The notes beneath the pieces are model-generated. The model saw only the letters and a list, made by a program, of their open reading frames with translations, had not been told where the DNA came from and made no database searches. Below are positions 46,053-53,175 of a stretch of DNA of 64,000 nucleotides, one piece after another; position 1 is the first letter of the stretch, and every line of letters begins with the position of its first letter. The position numbers and the translations under genes were made by a program. Source of the DNA: Mucilaginibacter sp. (GTDB taxonomy: Bacteria; Bacteroidota; Bacteroidia; Sphingobacteriales; Sphingobacteriaceae); assembly GCF_025359345.1 (NCBI RefSeq), contig NZ_JANYGQ010000038.1:62001-126000 (forward strand), given 5' to 3'.

Positions 46053-47567
46053 ATGAAAAATAGACCCCGCCTTTTTTTAACGGTTGCTGTTGCATTAATA
46101 TTTAATCTTATTGGTTGCGCCCGTGCGCAAGATATGCCCGGTAAGCGCGATTCCATTAATTCGGTTGTGTTAAATGAGAAACGTGTCATCCAGGTAATAT
46201 TACCGGAGAAATATAAAGCAGGCCAGGCAGGTAAATTTGATGTGCTTTACGTACTAGACGATGGGAACATAAAGCTGGCAAGCGATATACAGCGTTTTAT
46301 CGAAAGCGAAGGCGGTATGCCGCCAACTATAATCGTCGGCCTGATAAATACCGACCGCGACAGGGACTTTTTGCCAACCCATTCCAACGGTAACAAAACA
46401 TCGGGTTCGGCAAGTAAATTCCTGAAGTTTTTTAAGGATGAGCTGATACCATATATCAACAAAACCTATCCTTCTGATGGCGATAATACGCTCTTCGGCC
46501 ATTCATTCGGCGGCGTGTTTGTTACTTATGCCCTGTTGAATGAGCCGCAGCTTTTTACCAATTACATCGCGGGCGACCCAAGCTATTGGTGGGATAATGG
46601 CGTTATGCTTAAGCAGGTTAAGGACAAATTGCCTTCGCTGGCTAATAAAGCAAAATCGCTTTATATAGGTGGACGAGAAGGGCAGGGCATGAAAGAGATG
46701 AACATTAACCCCATGGACAGCCTGTTGAAAAAAGACGCGCCCGCTGGTTTTAGATGGGTAGTAAAAGCTTATCCCGGCGAATCGCACGGTACAGTAAGGT
46801 TAAAAAACATGTACGACGGCTTAAGGTTTGCGTACAGCGATTATGGCGGAAGACCCATCGTGTTTCATCCAACAAACGGCATTGTTTTAAAGGACAAGCC
46901 AGTAAAGATTTGGTATTTTGATGATACCACGAAGGTACATTATACGCTTGACGGTTCGCAGCCTTCGATAACATCGCCGCTTGTAAAGCCCGAATTGGAT
47001 TTGCCGGGCCCTGCAACAGTTACTTTTCGCCAGATTGCCAGCAACCCTAAATTCGACAAAACCATTGCCGGCGAGTTTAGGGCCGGCAACTATCAGGCCA
47101 CAACACCGCTCAAAAAAAATTACAAACCCGGCGGTTTTAACTATGCCTATTACGAAGGCCAATGGGACAAACTGCCTGATTTTAAAAATTTAACGCCCGT
47201 TAAAAAAGGTGTTGCCGATAGTACTTTCGATATAAATAAGCTGCCCCGTCAAAATAATTTTGCCGTGGTTGTTGACGGGCAATTTGAAATTAAGCAGGAC
47301 GGTTATTATATTTTTGGAATATCATCCGACGACGGCTCAAAGGTATATCTCGGCGACAAGCTGATAATTGATCTTGACGGCCTGCATGGTGATGACCTGG
47401 CGCGATCATACATCGTTCCGTTAAAAAAAGGCTTTTACCCTTTGCGGATAGAATATTTTCAGAAGGATGGTGGCCGTAAGCTTGAATTGGTATACGTTAC
47501 TCCCGATAACATCGTGAAAAAAATGCCGACACCTATTCCGTATGCATTGCAGTACGGGCGCAGATAA
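46053..47567 (+). CDS. Putative lipoprotein esterase with PA14-like tail
   Basis: A 504-residue protein. I choose the ATG at 46053 because it starts a clear signal peptide (MKNRPRLFLTVAVALIFNLI); an upstream GTG frame exists but adds only a hydrophilic extension. FNLIGC fits a lipobox, so it may be a lipoprotein; cleavage at ARA is an alternative. Residues 50-280 are an alpha/beta-hydrolase of the esterase D family: strand FDVLYVLDDG, oxyanion region TIIVGLINTDRDRDFLPT, nucleophile elbow LFGHSFGGVF (GHSFGG), and a His near GESHGTVRL. Residues about 290-360 contain a chitobiase-like segment (HYTLDGSQPSITS), and the last 130 residues match a PA14-type lectin fold (QDGYYIFGISSDDGSKVYLG, YPLRIEYFQKDGGRKLEL). 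The likely substrate is a carbohydrate ester or siderophore; not determined. Confidence 0.85.
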   Translation: MKNRPRLFLTVAVALIFNLIGCARAQDMPGKRDSINSVVLNEKRVIQVILPEKYKAGQAGKFDVLYVLDDGNIKLASDIQRFIESEGGMPPTIIVGLINTDRDRDFLPTHSNGNKTSGSASKFLKFFKDELIPYINKTYPSDGDNTLFGHSFGGVFVTYALLNEPQLFTNYIAGDPSYWWDNGVMLKQVKDKLPSLANKAKSLYIGGREGQGMKEMNINPMDSLLKKDAPAGFRWVVKAYPGESHGTVRLKNMYDGLRFAYSDYGGRPIVFHPTNGIVLKDKPVKIWYFDDTTKVHYTLDGSQPSITSPLVKPELDLPGPATVTFRQIASNPKFDKTIAGEFRAGNYQATTPLKKNYKPGGFNYAYYEGQWDKLPDFKNLTPVKKGVADSTFDINKLPRQNNFAVVVDGQFEIKQDGYYIFGISSDDGSKVYLGDKLIIDLDGLHGDDLARSYIVPLKKGFYPLRIEYFQKDGGRKLELVYVTPDNIVKKMPTPIPYALQYGRR

Positions 47568-47648
47568 GCTACATGCTGTAAAATTGCGAATGACTTAGTT
47601 TAATTGCATTTGTTTACCTTTATACATAAACCACTTAAATCCCGATTC

Positions 47649-48299
47649 ATGAAGAAATTACTTTTACTAACTATCGCGCTGATTGGCACAACGAGCATTT
47701 ATGCACAAACAATAACTTATGGCGTAAAGGCAGGGGTTAATTTCTCTACATTTTCAGCTACGGTTAGCAACCTTACCGGAACTTCAGCCAGCTTAACAGG
47801 CTTTCACGTTGGCGGAGTGGTTGATTTTAAATTTGATAAATCATTCTCTATACAACCAGGGATATTGTACAGCACAAAAGGCGGCAGTTCGACCACAAAC
47901 GGTGATGGCAGCGGGACGGTGGGCCTAACAGCTTCGAAAGTGACGTTCAACTACCTCGAAATCCCTGTTAACTTTTTATACCATGCGCCTGTACGCAAAG
48001 GCAGCGTATTTATAGGCGGCGGCCCTTATGTAGGTTTCGGCCTGTCGGGCAGTGCACCTTTACTTACTGATGCTAACGGGCAGCCAACCAGTCAAACCCA
48101 GTCCGTGCATTTCGGCAGTGGCATTGATGAAATACACAACCCTGATTTTGGCTTTAATTTTATTGGCGGTTACCAGTTTACCAGCAACGTAACCCTAAGC
48201 GTTCAGTATGGCCTTGGCATACAGAACCTGTCGAACGATCCCTCCGTTCGTATTCATAACCAGGCACTTGGCTTTTCGTTGGGGTATTTCTTTAAATAA
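47649..48299 (+). CDS. Porin-family outer-membrane beta-barrel protein
   Basis: A 216-residue protein beginning MKKLLLLTIALIGTTSIYAQ, a signal peptide with cleavage after YAQ; the upstream in-frame TTG extension is not likely to be used. The mature part alternates short beta-strands (YGVKAGVNFSTFSATVSN, GFHVGGVVDFKFDKSFSIQP, LEIPVNFLYHA, NPDFGFNFIGGYQFTSN) and ends in LGFSLGYFFK with a terminal aromatic, as barrel proteins do. It fits the outer-membrane beta-barrel family related to PorT. Position in the outer membrane is inferred; no transport substrate is known. Confidence 0.82.
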   Translation: MKKLLLLTIALIGTTSIYAQTITYGVKAGVNFSTFSATVSNLTGTSASLTGFHVGGVVDFKFDKSFSIQPGILYSTKGGSSTTNGDGSGTVGLTASKVTFNYLEIPVNFLYHAPVRKGSVFIGGGPYVGFGLSGSAPLLTDANGQPTSQTQSVHFGSGIDEIHNPDFGFNFIGGYQFTSNVTLSVQYGLGIQNLSNDPSVRIHNQALGFSLGYFFK

Positions 48300-48317
48300 C
48301 CAAAGTGATTAAAAAAC

Positions 48318-48354
48318 AAAAACCCGGTTAGCAAGAGCCAGCCGGGTTTTATTT
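48318..48354. terminator. Bidirectional rho-independent terminator
   Basis: AAAACCCGGTTAGC and GCCAGCCGGGTTTT form a stem with A and T runs on both sides, between the convergent porin and bacilliredoxin genes, so it can end both transcripts. Confidence 0.8.
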
Positions 48355-48371
48355 TATAGGTATAAAAATCT

Positions 48372-48782
48372 TTAGCAATATTGTTCAAAGGCACCAATAA
48401 GGTTATCGGCAATCATTTGTGCAGGGCGGCCTTCAATTTGATGACGCTCGATGATGTGTACCAATTTGCCATCCTTAAACAGCGCCATTGAAGGAGATGA
48501 CGGAGGATAAGGCAGCATATAATTACGCGCTTTATTCACTGCATCTGTTTCCATACCTGCAAAAACTGTTACCAGCTTATCAGGATGTTTTTCACTTTGT
48601 GCTGCCATACGTGCAGCAGGGCGTGCGTTGGCAGCAGCACAGCCGCAAACCGAATTTACCATCACAAACACTGTTCCTTCGCTTTCAATAGCTTTGGTAA
48701 CCGCATCTGCATCTTTTAACTCTTCAAAGCCAACCCTGGTCAGTTCTTCCCGCATTGGGGCTACTAAATATTCCGGATACAT
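48372..48782 (-). CDS. BrxA/BrxB family bacilliredoxin
   Basis: A 136-residue protein of the YphP/YqiW family. The redox motif is C-G-C at residues 46-48 (MVNSVCGCAAANARPA), and ERHQIEGRPA marks the C-terminal conserved part. In Firmicutes this family removes bacillithiol from oxidised proteins; some Bacteroidota also have bacillithiol, but its synthesis here is not shown. The start MYPEYLVAPM is usual for the family and length is normal. It is on the opposite strand to the porin and M23 genes, and no promoter box was assigned. Confidence 0.9.
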   Translation of the reverse strand: MYPEYLVAPMREELTRVGFEELKDADAVTKAIESEGTVFVMVNSVCGCAAANARPAARMAAQSEKHPDKLVTVFAGMETDAVNKARNYMLPYPPSSPSMALFKDGKLVHIIERHQIEGRPAQMIADNLIGAFEQYC

Positions 48783-48876
48783 TTTTTCTGTTTTCTAAAT
48801 TGTAAATACAAAAATAAGAAATGATAAGCAGTAAACGTTTAAAAATGCGAATAATAACAATTTGCTGACGGACGGG

Positions 48877-48916
48877 GAGAAGTCGGAAGTCCGAAGTCGG
48901 AAAGTCCGGGAGTTGA
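48877..48916. repeat. AAGTCGG-type word repeat
   Basis: GAAGTCGGAAGTCCGAAG and TCGGAAAGTCCGGGAGTTG: reiterated words GAAGTC and GAAGTCCG, in the gap before the M23 gene. Same class as the tracts at 30653 and 34650. Confidence 0.6.
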
Positions 48917-49063
48917 GAAATCGCAAAGAACAAGCGTGAAAAATCAGAAAATTTTGAGTTTTTACACAATAAATGAAACCTTCTGATTTTCAAATATTAA
49001 CGAAAACATCATTTTGATTTTCTAAAGGCATTAACTATCTTGCTGCCCCTAATTAAAGTTACG

Positions 49064-49930
49064 ATGAAATTGAAACCGTCTGACGTAAGTACAGTTATTA
49101 TTGTAAACAAAAACAAAGAAGGCTCGCAAACGCTGCAGGTTAAAACAAAACACATCGAAAGGCTGAGACATTACGTGCTCGGTATTTTAGCAGTAATTAC
49201 AGTATTAACCCTTTCGGTAATATACCTTACGCACAAAAGCCAGCAGCAGGAAGAAGAAAAACAACGCCTTGTAGCCCAGCTTACCAAGCTTAAAGGCGAG
49301 GTGCCCCCGGCCGATATCGAACAAAAAAAAGCTACCACTGCCCAGGATTATATCCAATCCATCGAAGTTAAGCTTAAAACCATAAACGACTATCTAAAAA
49401 AACGCGGCTTAAAAGGCTTTGCAACTAAAGCTGTTGGCGGCAATGGCAATGCCGAAGCAGCCAAGCTTACCGATTCAGAAACCTACTCGTTGTATGATGA
49501 ATATTTAAATCGCCTGGTGCATACTGTAGCTTTTACGCCTATGGGTTACCCGCGGGTAAGCTCATTGACATCGTATTTTGGCTATCGTAGCGACCCTTTT
49601 AATACATCAAACGCCGAGTTTCATCCCGGCATTGATTTTAAAGGCGAACGCGGGGACGAAGCAAAATGTACCGCAACTGGTAAAGTTGTTTTTGCAGGGC
49701 GTTATGGCGGCTATGGCAATTGTGTTAGAATTGCCCACGCCAATAATTTTGAAACTTTATACGGACACCTTTCGCGCATCACGGTAAAAGTGGGACAGGA
49801 AGTTACCGTTGGCCAAAAAATTGGTGAAATAGGTTCAACCGGGCACTCAACCGGTAACCATTTACATTATGAAGTGCGCAAAGACGGCAAGGCTATTAAC
49901 CCCATTAAGTTTTTAACGCTTAATAATTAA
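49064..49930 (+). CDS. M23 family metallopeptidase
   Basis: A 288-residue peptidoglycan-type peptidase. The ATG at 49064 starts MKLKPSDVSTVIIVNKNKEG; an upstream CTG frame is less likely. One membrane helix follows (LGILAVITVLTLSVIYLTH), then a coiled-coil region (residues 55-115, QQQEEEKQRLVAQLTKLKGE). The catalytic M23 domain has SSLTSYFGYRSDPF, EFHPGIDFKG (H-x3-D), YGHLSRITVKVGQ and NHLHYEVR (HxH), so zinc ligands look complete. It is likely a membrane-bound endopeptidase acting on peptidoglycan cross-links. The bactofilin gene begins 14 bp after its stop; M23-bactofilin pairs control cell shape in other bacteria. Confidence 0.92.
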   Translation: MKLKPSDVSTVIIVNKNKEGSQTLQVKTKHIERLRHYVLGILAVITVLTLSVIYLTHKSQQQEEEKQRLVAQLTKLKGEVPPADIEQKKATTAQDYIQSIEVKLKTINDYLKKRGLKGFATKAVGGNGNAEAAKLTDSETYSLYDEYLNRLVHTVAFTPMGYPRVSSLTSYFGYRSDPFNTSNAEFHPGIDFKGERGDEAKCTATGKVVFAGRYGGYGNCVRIAHANNFETLYGHLSRITVKVGQEVTVGQKIGEIGSTGHSTGNHLHYEVRKDGKAINPIKFLTLNN

Positions 49931-49944
49931 TAACAAAACCAATC

Positions 49945-50364
49945 ATGGCATTATTTTCAAAAAAAGAGAAAGTTGCATTGGATCTGCAATCAATATCCAC
50001 ATTGATTAGTGAGGGATGTATTTTTGATGGCAACCTAAAAGCGCCTGCCTATGCACGTATCGATGGGCAAATAACCGGCGATGTAATGGTTGATGAGGGC
50101 CTGATAATCGGCGAAAAAGGCACTATCCAGGGTAACGTCATCACCAAGGAAATGGTTATTTACGGCGAAGTGCACGGCAACATCCAAACAAATTCCCTTG
50201 AAATTAAAGCCTCCGGCAAAGTAACCGGCGAGATACGCACCCAAACCCTGCAGGTTGAAAATGGCGCTGTTTACAACGGCAGCCTGTCAATGACCCAGAA
50301 TAACAAACTCGCCCAGGCAAATAAGCTGCCAAGAGTTGAGCAGAAGGTTATTGAAGTAGGGTAA
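49945..50364 (+). CDS. Bactofilin (polymer-forming cytoskeletal protein)
   Basis: A 139-residue bactofilin. A short N-terminal tail with KKEKVALDLQSISTLISEG precedes the right-handed beta-helix core (GCIFDGNLKAPAYARIDGQI, GEVHGNIQTNSLEIKASGKV), in which hydrophobic residues repeat about every 18 residues. It polymerises without nucleotides on the membrane and scaffolds wall-modifying enzymes. It is 14 bp after the M23 peptidase, so the two very likely act as one shape-control unit. The C-terminal tail (NNKLAQANKLPRVEQKVIEV) is variable in the family. Confidence 0.93.
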   Translation: MALFSKKEKVALDLQSISTLISEGCIFDGNLKAPAYARIDGQITGDVMVDEGLIIGEKGTIQGNVITKEMVIYGEVHGNIQTNSLEIKASGKVTGEIRTQTLQVENGAVYNGSLSMTQNNKLAQANKLPRVEQKVIEVG

Positions 50365-50365
50365 G

Positions 50366-50442
50366 GGTTCATAGTTCATAGCCATTTAGGCTCTTTAACG
50401 CCGGGTATTGAACTAGTCTCTGATCTCTAGCCGCTAATCTCA
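50366..50442. repeat. Mixed word repeats after the bactofilin gene
   Basis: GGTTCATAGTTCATAGCC (50366-50383) is one half of the repeat seen at 31845 and 56821. CTAGTCTCTGATCTCTAG followed by CCGCTAATCT (50413-50442) is the other orientation of the tract after the first permease. No complementary second arm was found for the first word. Confidence 0.5.
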
Positions 50443-50494
50443 CTTATCCTATGGCAACTTAAACTTCCTTATTTCATTTTCATAAACTGATGCC

Positions 50495-50502
50495 TTACCT
50501 TT
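50495..50502 (+). promoter_or_regulatory. Possible -7 promoter box of the ahcY gene
   Basis: TACCTTTG matches the Bacteroidota TAnnTTTG box and lies 21 bp before the ATG. The -33 TTG element expected about 20 bp upstream is not seen, so this is tentative. Confidence 0.42.
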
Positions 50503-50523
50503 GGAAAAAAACTAAGAAAAGCT

Positions 50524-51840
50524 ATGTCATCAGTAGAGACCGAATTTGTAAAATTCAAAGTAAAAGATATCTCTTTGGCTCAATGGGGCCGCAAGGAAAT
50601 TGAATTAGCCGAGGCAGAAATGCCGGGCTTAATGGCTTTACGTAAAGAGTACGGCCCGTCGAAAGCATTGAAAGGCGCGCGCATTGCCGGCTGCCTGCAC
50701 ATGACTATCCAAACTGCTGTTTTAATTGAAACTTTGATTGAACTGGGTGCTGAAGTTACCTGGTCGTCATGTAATATATTCTCAACCCAGGATCACGCTG
50801 CCGCCGCTATTGCTGCTGCAGGTACTTCAGTTTACGCCTGGAAAGGTATGAACGCTGAAGAGTTTGACTGGTGCATTGAGCAAACACTATTCTTCGGTGA
50901 AGACCGCAAGCCATTGAACATGATTTTAGATGACGGAGGCGATTTAACCAATATGGTATTAGACAGGTTCCCTGAATTGATTGAAGGCATCAAAGGGTTA
51001 TCTGAAGAAACTACCACTGGCGTACATCGCTTATATGAGCGTATGAAAGCCGGTACATTGCCGATGCCTGCGATTAACGTTAACGACTCAGTTACCAAAT
51101 CGAAATTTGATAATAAATACGGCTGTCGCGAATCGCTGGTTGACGCCATCCGTCGTGCAACTGATGTAATGATGGCCGGTAAAGTGGCTGTTGTTTGCGG
51201 TTATGGCGATGTTGGTAAAGGTTCTGCGGATTCATTGCGCAACTCTGGTGTACGTGTTATAGTTACCGAAATTGACCCTATCTGTGCTTTACAGGCAGCA
51301 ATGGAAGGCTTTGAAGTTAAAAAGCTGGGTACTGCTATTGCCGAGGCTGATATTGTTGTTACTGCAACCGGTAATATGAACATTGTTCGCGAGCAGCATT
51401 TCCGCGCGTTGAAGGATAAAGCCATCGTTTGTAACATTGGCCACTTTGATAACGAGATTGACATGGCCTGGTTAAACGGTGCTTATGGCGATACCAAAAT
51501 TGAAATTAAACCACAGGTTGACAAATACACCATCGACGGTAAAGACCTTATCATATTAGCCGAAGGCCGTTTGGTAAACTTAGGCTGTGCAACAGGTCAC
51601 CCAAGCTTTGTAATGAGTAACTCGTTCACCAACCAAACTTTAGCGCAGCTTGAGCTTTGGAACAACGGTGCACAATACGAAAACAAAGTTTACACCCTGC
51701 CAAAACACCTTGACGAAAAAGTTGCCCGCTTACACCTTGCCAAAATTGGCGTTGAGCTGGAAGTTTTAGACCAGGATCAAGCTGATTATATTGGTGTAAC
51801 TGTTGAAGGTCCGTTTAAACCGGAGTATTACAGGTACTAA
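50524..51840 (+). CDS. ahcY: Adenosylhomocysteinase
   Basis: A 438-residue SAH hydrolase that splits S-adenosylhomocysteine to adenosine and homocysteine and keeps methylation going. NAD-binding loop VVCGYGDVGKGSADSLRNSG, the IRRATDVMMAGKVAVVCGYG block, and the substrate-domain blocks GCLHMTIQTAVLIETL, NIFSTQDHAAAAIA and MILDDGGDLTNM are present. The C-terminal tail PFKPEYYRY provides the Lys-Tyr that covers NAD of the partner subunit in the tetramer. Length is standard. The gene stands alone, with a terminator at 51873. Confidence 0.97.
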   Translation: MSSVETEFVKFKVKDISLAQWGRKEIELAEAEMPGLMALRKEYGPSKALKGARIAGCLHMTIQTAVLIETLIELGAEVTWSSCNIFSTQDHAAAAIAAAGTSVYAWKGMNAEEFDWCIEQTLFFGEDRKPLNMILDDGGDLTNMVLDRFPELIEGIKGLSEETTTGVHRLYERMKAGTLPMPAINVNDSVTKSKFDNKYGCRESLVDAIRRATDVMMAGKVAVVCGYGDVGKGSADSLRNSGVRVIVTEIDPICALQAAMEGFEVKKLGTAIAEADIVVTATGNMNIVREQHFRALKDKAIVCNIGHFDNEIDMAWLNGAYGDTKIEIKPQVDKYTIDGKDLIILAEGRLVNLGCATGHPSFVMSNSFTNQTLAQLELWNNGAQYENKVYTLPKHLDEKVARLHLAKIGVELEVLDQDQADYIGVTVEGPFKPEYYRY

Positions 51841-51872
51841 TTGACTTGATACCCGAAAGGTAAAATATATGA

Positions 51873-51901
51873 GGGAGCGGCGTAAGTTGCTCCCTTTTTT
51901 C
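51873..51901 (+). terminator. Rho-independent terminator after ahcY
   Basis: GGGAGC at 51873-51878 pairs with GCTCCC at 51889-51894, loop of ten bases, then six Ts. It lies 32 bp after the ahcY stop. Confidence 0.88.
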
Positions 51902-52320
51902 GTGCGGTTAGGCTGCTAAGGTAATCCCTTACGGCAGGGTAGCAACCCGGTAGTAATAATTGATAAAAAACGTTGCTGTTCACAGTGGAACATATAGAAC
52001 AGGGTGGAACAGTGAGACGGCCAATTTTCTTGGCAAAAAATGCATTTCCAGTGCACCATAGTAGTTTTTTGCATCAAAGTCACCATGAAAAATGCAAAAA
52101 GTACTGACAAAACAGTGTCAGCATTTACTCGTTTTTAATACCGAAATTTGCAGTTTTGTGGATACCCGCCTTGGGCATATAGGGGCAGTAATTGTTGCAG
52201 GTTTGTTTAATTCGAAGTATTAGAGGTACTAAGATTAAGAGTCAAGAACCAAGAGATAAGAATCAAGATAGAAAAGGGCGTAGTTTTAGAAACTGTGCTT
52301 TTTTTGTTAGTATTGATTCG
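51902..52320. other. Intergenic stretch with a word repeat
   Basis: No convincing gene in 419 bp. The region 52231-52274 is a word repeat (AGAGTCAAGAACCAAGAG, then ATAAGAATCAAGATAG). An in-frame upstream extension of the next gene would translate this repeat, so the downstream ATG is preferred. Confidence 0.55.
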
Positions 52321-52740
52321 ATGAATAAAAGAATAAAAAACCCGCACTTTCGGGTGTTGTATGAAACTGACCAGCTGATTTTAGGCCACGAATTTGAATA
52401 CGCCTATCTTATTTGGAAAAAAGGTAGTAAAGAAACCAATATGGGTGATTTTTACGGCGACCCTTCATGTGGGTTAATAAGTGAGAATAATGATTGGTGC
52501 CTGGTAGGAGGGGAGACGTTAGTTGTTTGGAAAAATGATGGAACTGTTTTACCCGTAGTGGATGACGGTCTTCGTTGGATTTCTGAACTTAGACAGACAG
52601 CGCCATATGAGGCAGAATTATTAATAGACCCCTATTCGGAAAAAGGAGCGGTTTGGAAATTAAATATTGCAACACTAAAATTTGAAAAGCTGAGAGATTT
52701 TAGAAGTGATTACATCCATTCTGATAAATTTGATTGGTAA
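52321..52740 (+). CDS. Hypothetical protein, 139 aa
   Basis: I start it at the ATG at 52321 (MNKRIKNPHFRVLYETDQLI); a longer open frame upstream only translates a repeat. The protein is soluble and small, with beta-strand-like patterns (HEFEYAYLIWKKGSKET, NDWCLVGGETLVVWKNDGTV) and an acidic C-terminus (RSDYIHSDKFDW). It reads like the small globular immunity-type or uncharacterised proteins common in Bacteroidota, but no toxin gene is adjacent, so I do not assign that role. The downstream DUF5655 gene is convergent. Confidence 0.6.
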   Translation: MNKRIKNPHFRVLYETDQLILGHEFEYAYLIWKKGSKETNMGDFYGDPSCGLISENNDWCLVGGETLVVWKNDGTVLPVVDDGLRWISELRQTAPYEAELLIDPYSEKGAVWKLNIATLKFEKLRDFRSDYIHSDKFDW

Positions 52741-52770
52741 TAATAACTCATTTTAAAAATATATTGCATT

Positions 52771-53172
52771 CTACAACAACTCATACGATTCCCTTATCCA
52801 CCCAAAAAGCTGTGGCCTTAATTCATTGGTGCTGCTTAGCCTGATGCTGTTTTGATACCTGCCCGCAACAGCAATGGTTTTTACCAGGTGCGGCATTTCA
52901 ATTGGCTTTGTTGAATAAAATTTCAGATCAAGCTGTTTTTGCATGGGGCGGATGACGAAGAATGTTTGCCGGTGCACAAACGTGATGCAATTGGGTGTGG
53001 TGCCTACCAAAACATCGGGCCAGTCGGCAACTTCAGCCAAAAGCTTATCGAACAGCAACAACAGCTCATCACTTTTGCCCTTAAATAAATCATCGAGACT
53101 TACTTTAGCACAATAGTGGCTTTGGTGCTCACTTACTAACTCCCGCTCGCATTTTGGGCAGATGTATGGCAT
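52771..53172 (-). CDS. DUF5655-type protein with N-terminal zinc-ribbon-like motif
   Basis: A 133-residue protein. The N-terminus has MPYICPKCERELVSEHQSH, a CxxC followed by H and C (HYCAKV), which resembles a zinc-binding ribbon. The rest (SLDDLFKGKSDELLLLFDKL, PNCITFVHRQTFFVIRPMQK) matches my memory of DUF5655, of unknown function. It lies 3 bp after the histidine kinase stop on the same strand, so it is translated from the same operon and may take part in that signalling path. Confidence 0.75.
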   Translation of the reverse strand: MPYICPKCERELVSEHQSHYCAKVSLDDLFKGKSDELLLLFDKLLAEVADWPDVLVGTTPNCITFVHRQTFFVIRPMQKQLDLKFYSTKPIEMPHLVKTIAVAGRYQNSIRLSSTNELRPQLFGWIRESYELL

Positions 53173-53175
53173 AGT

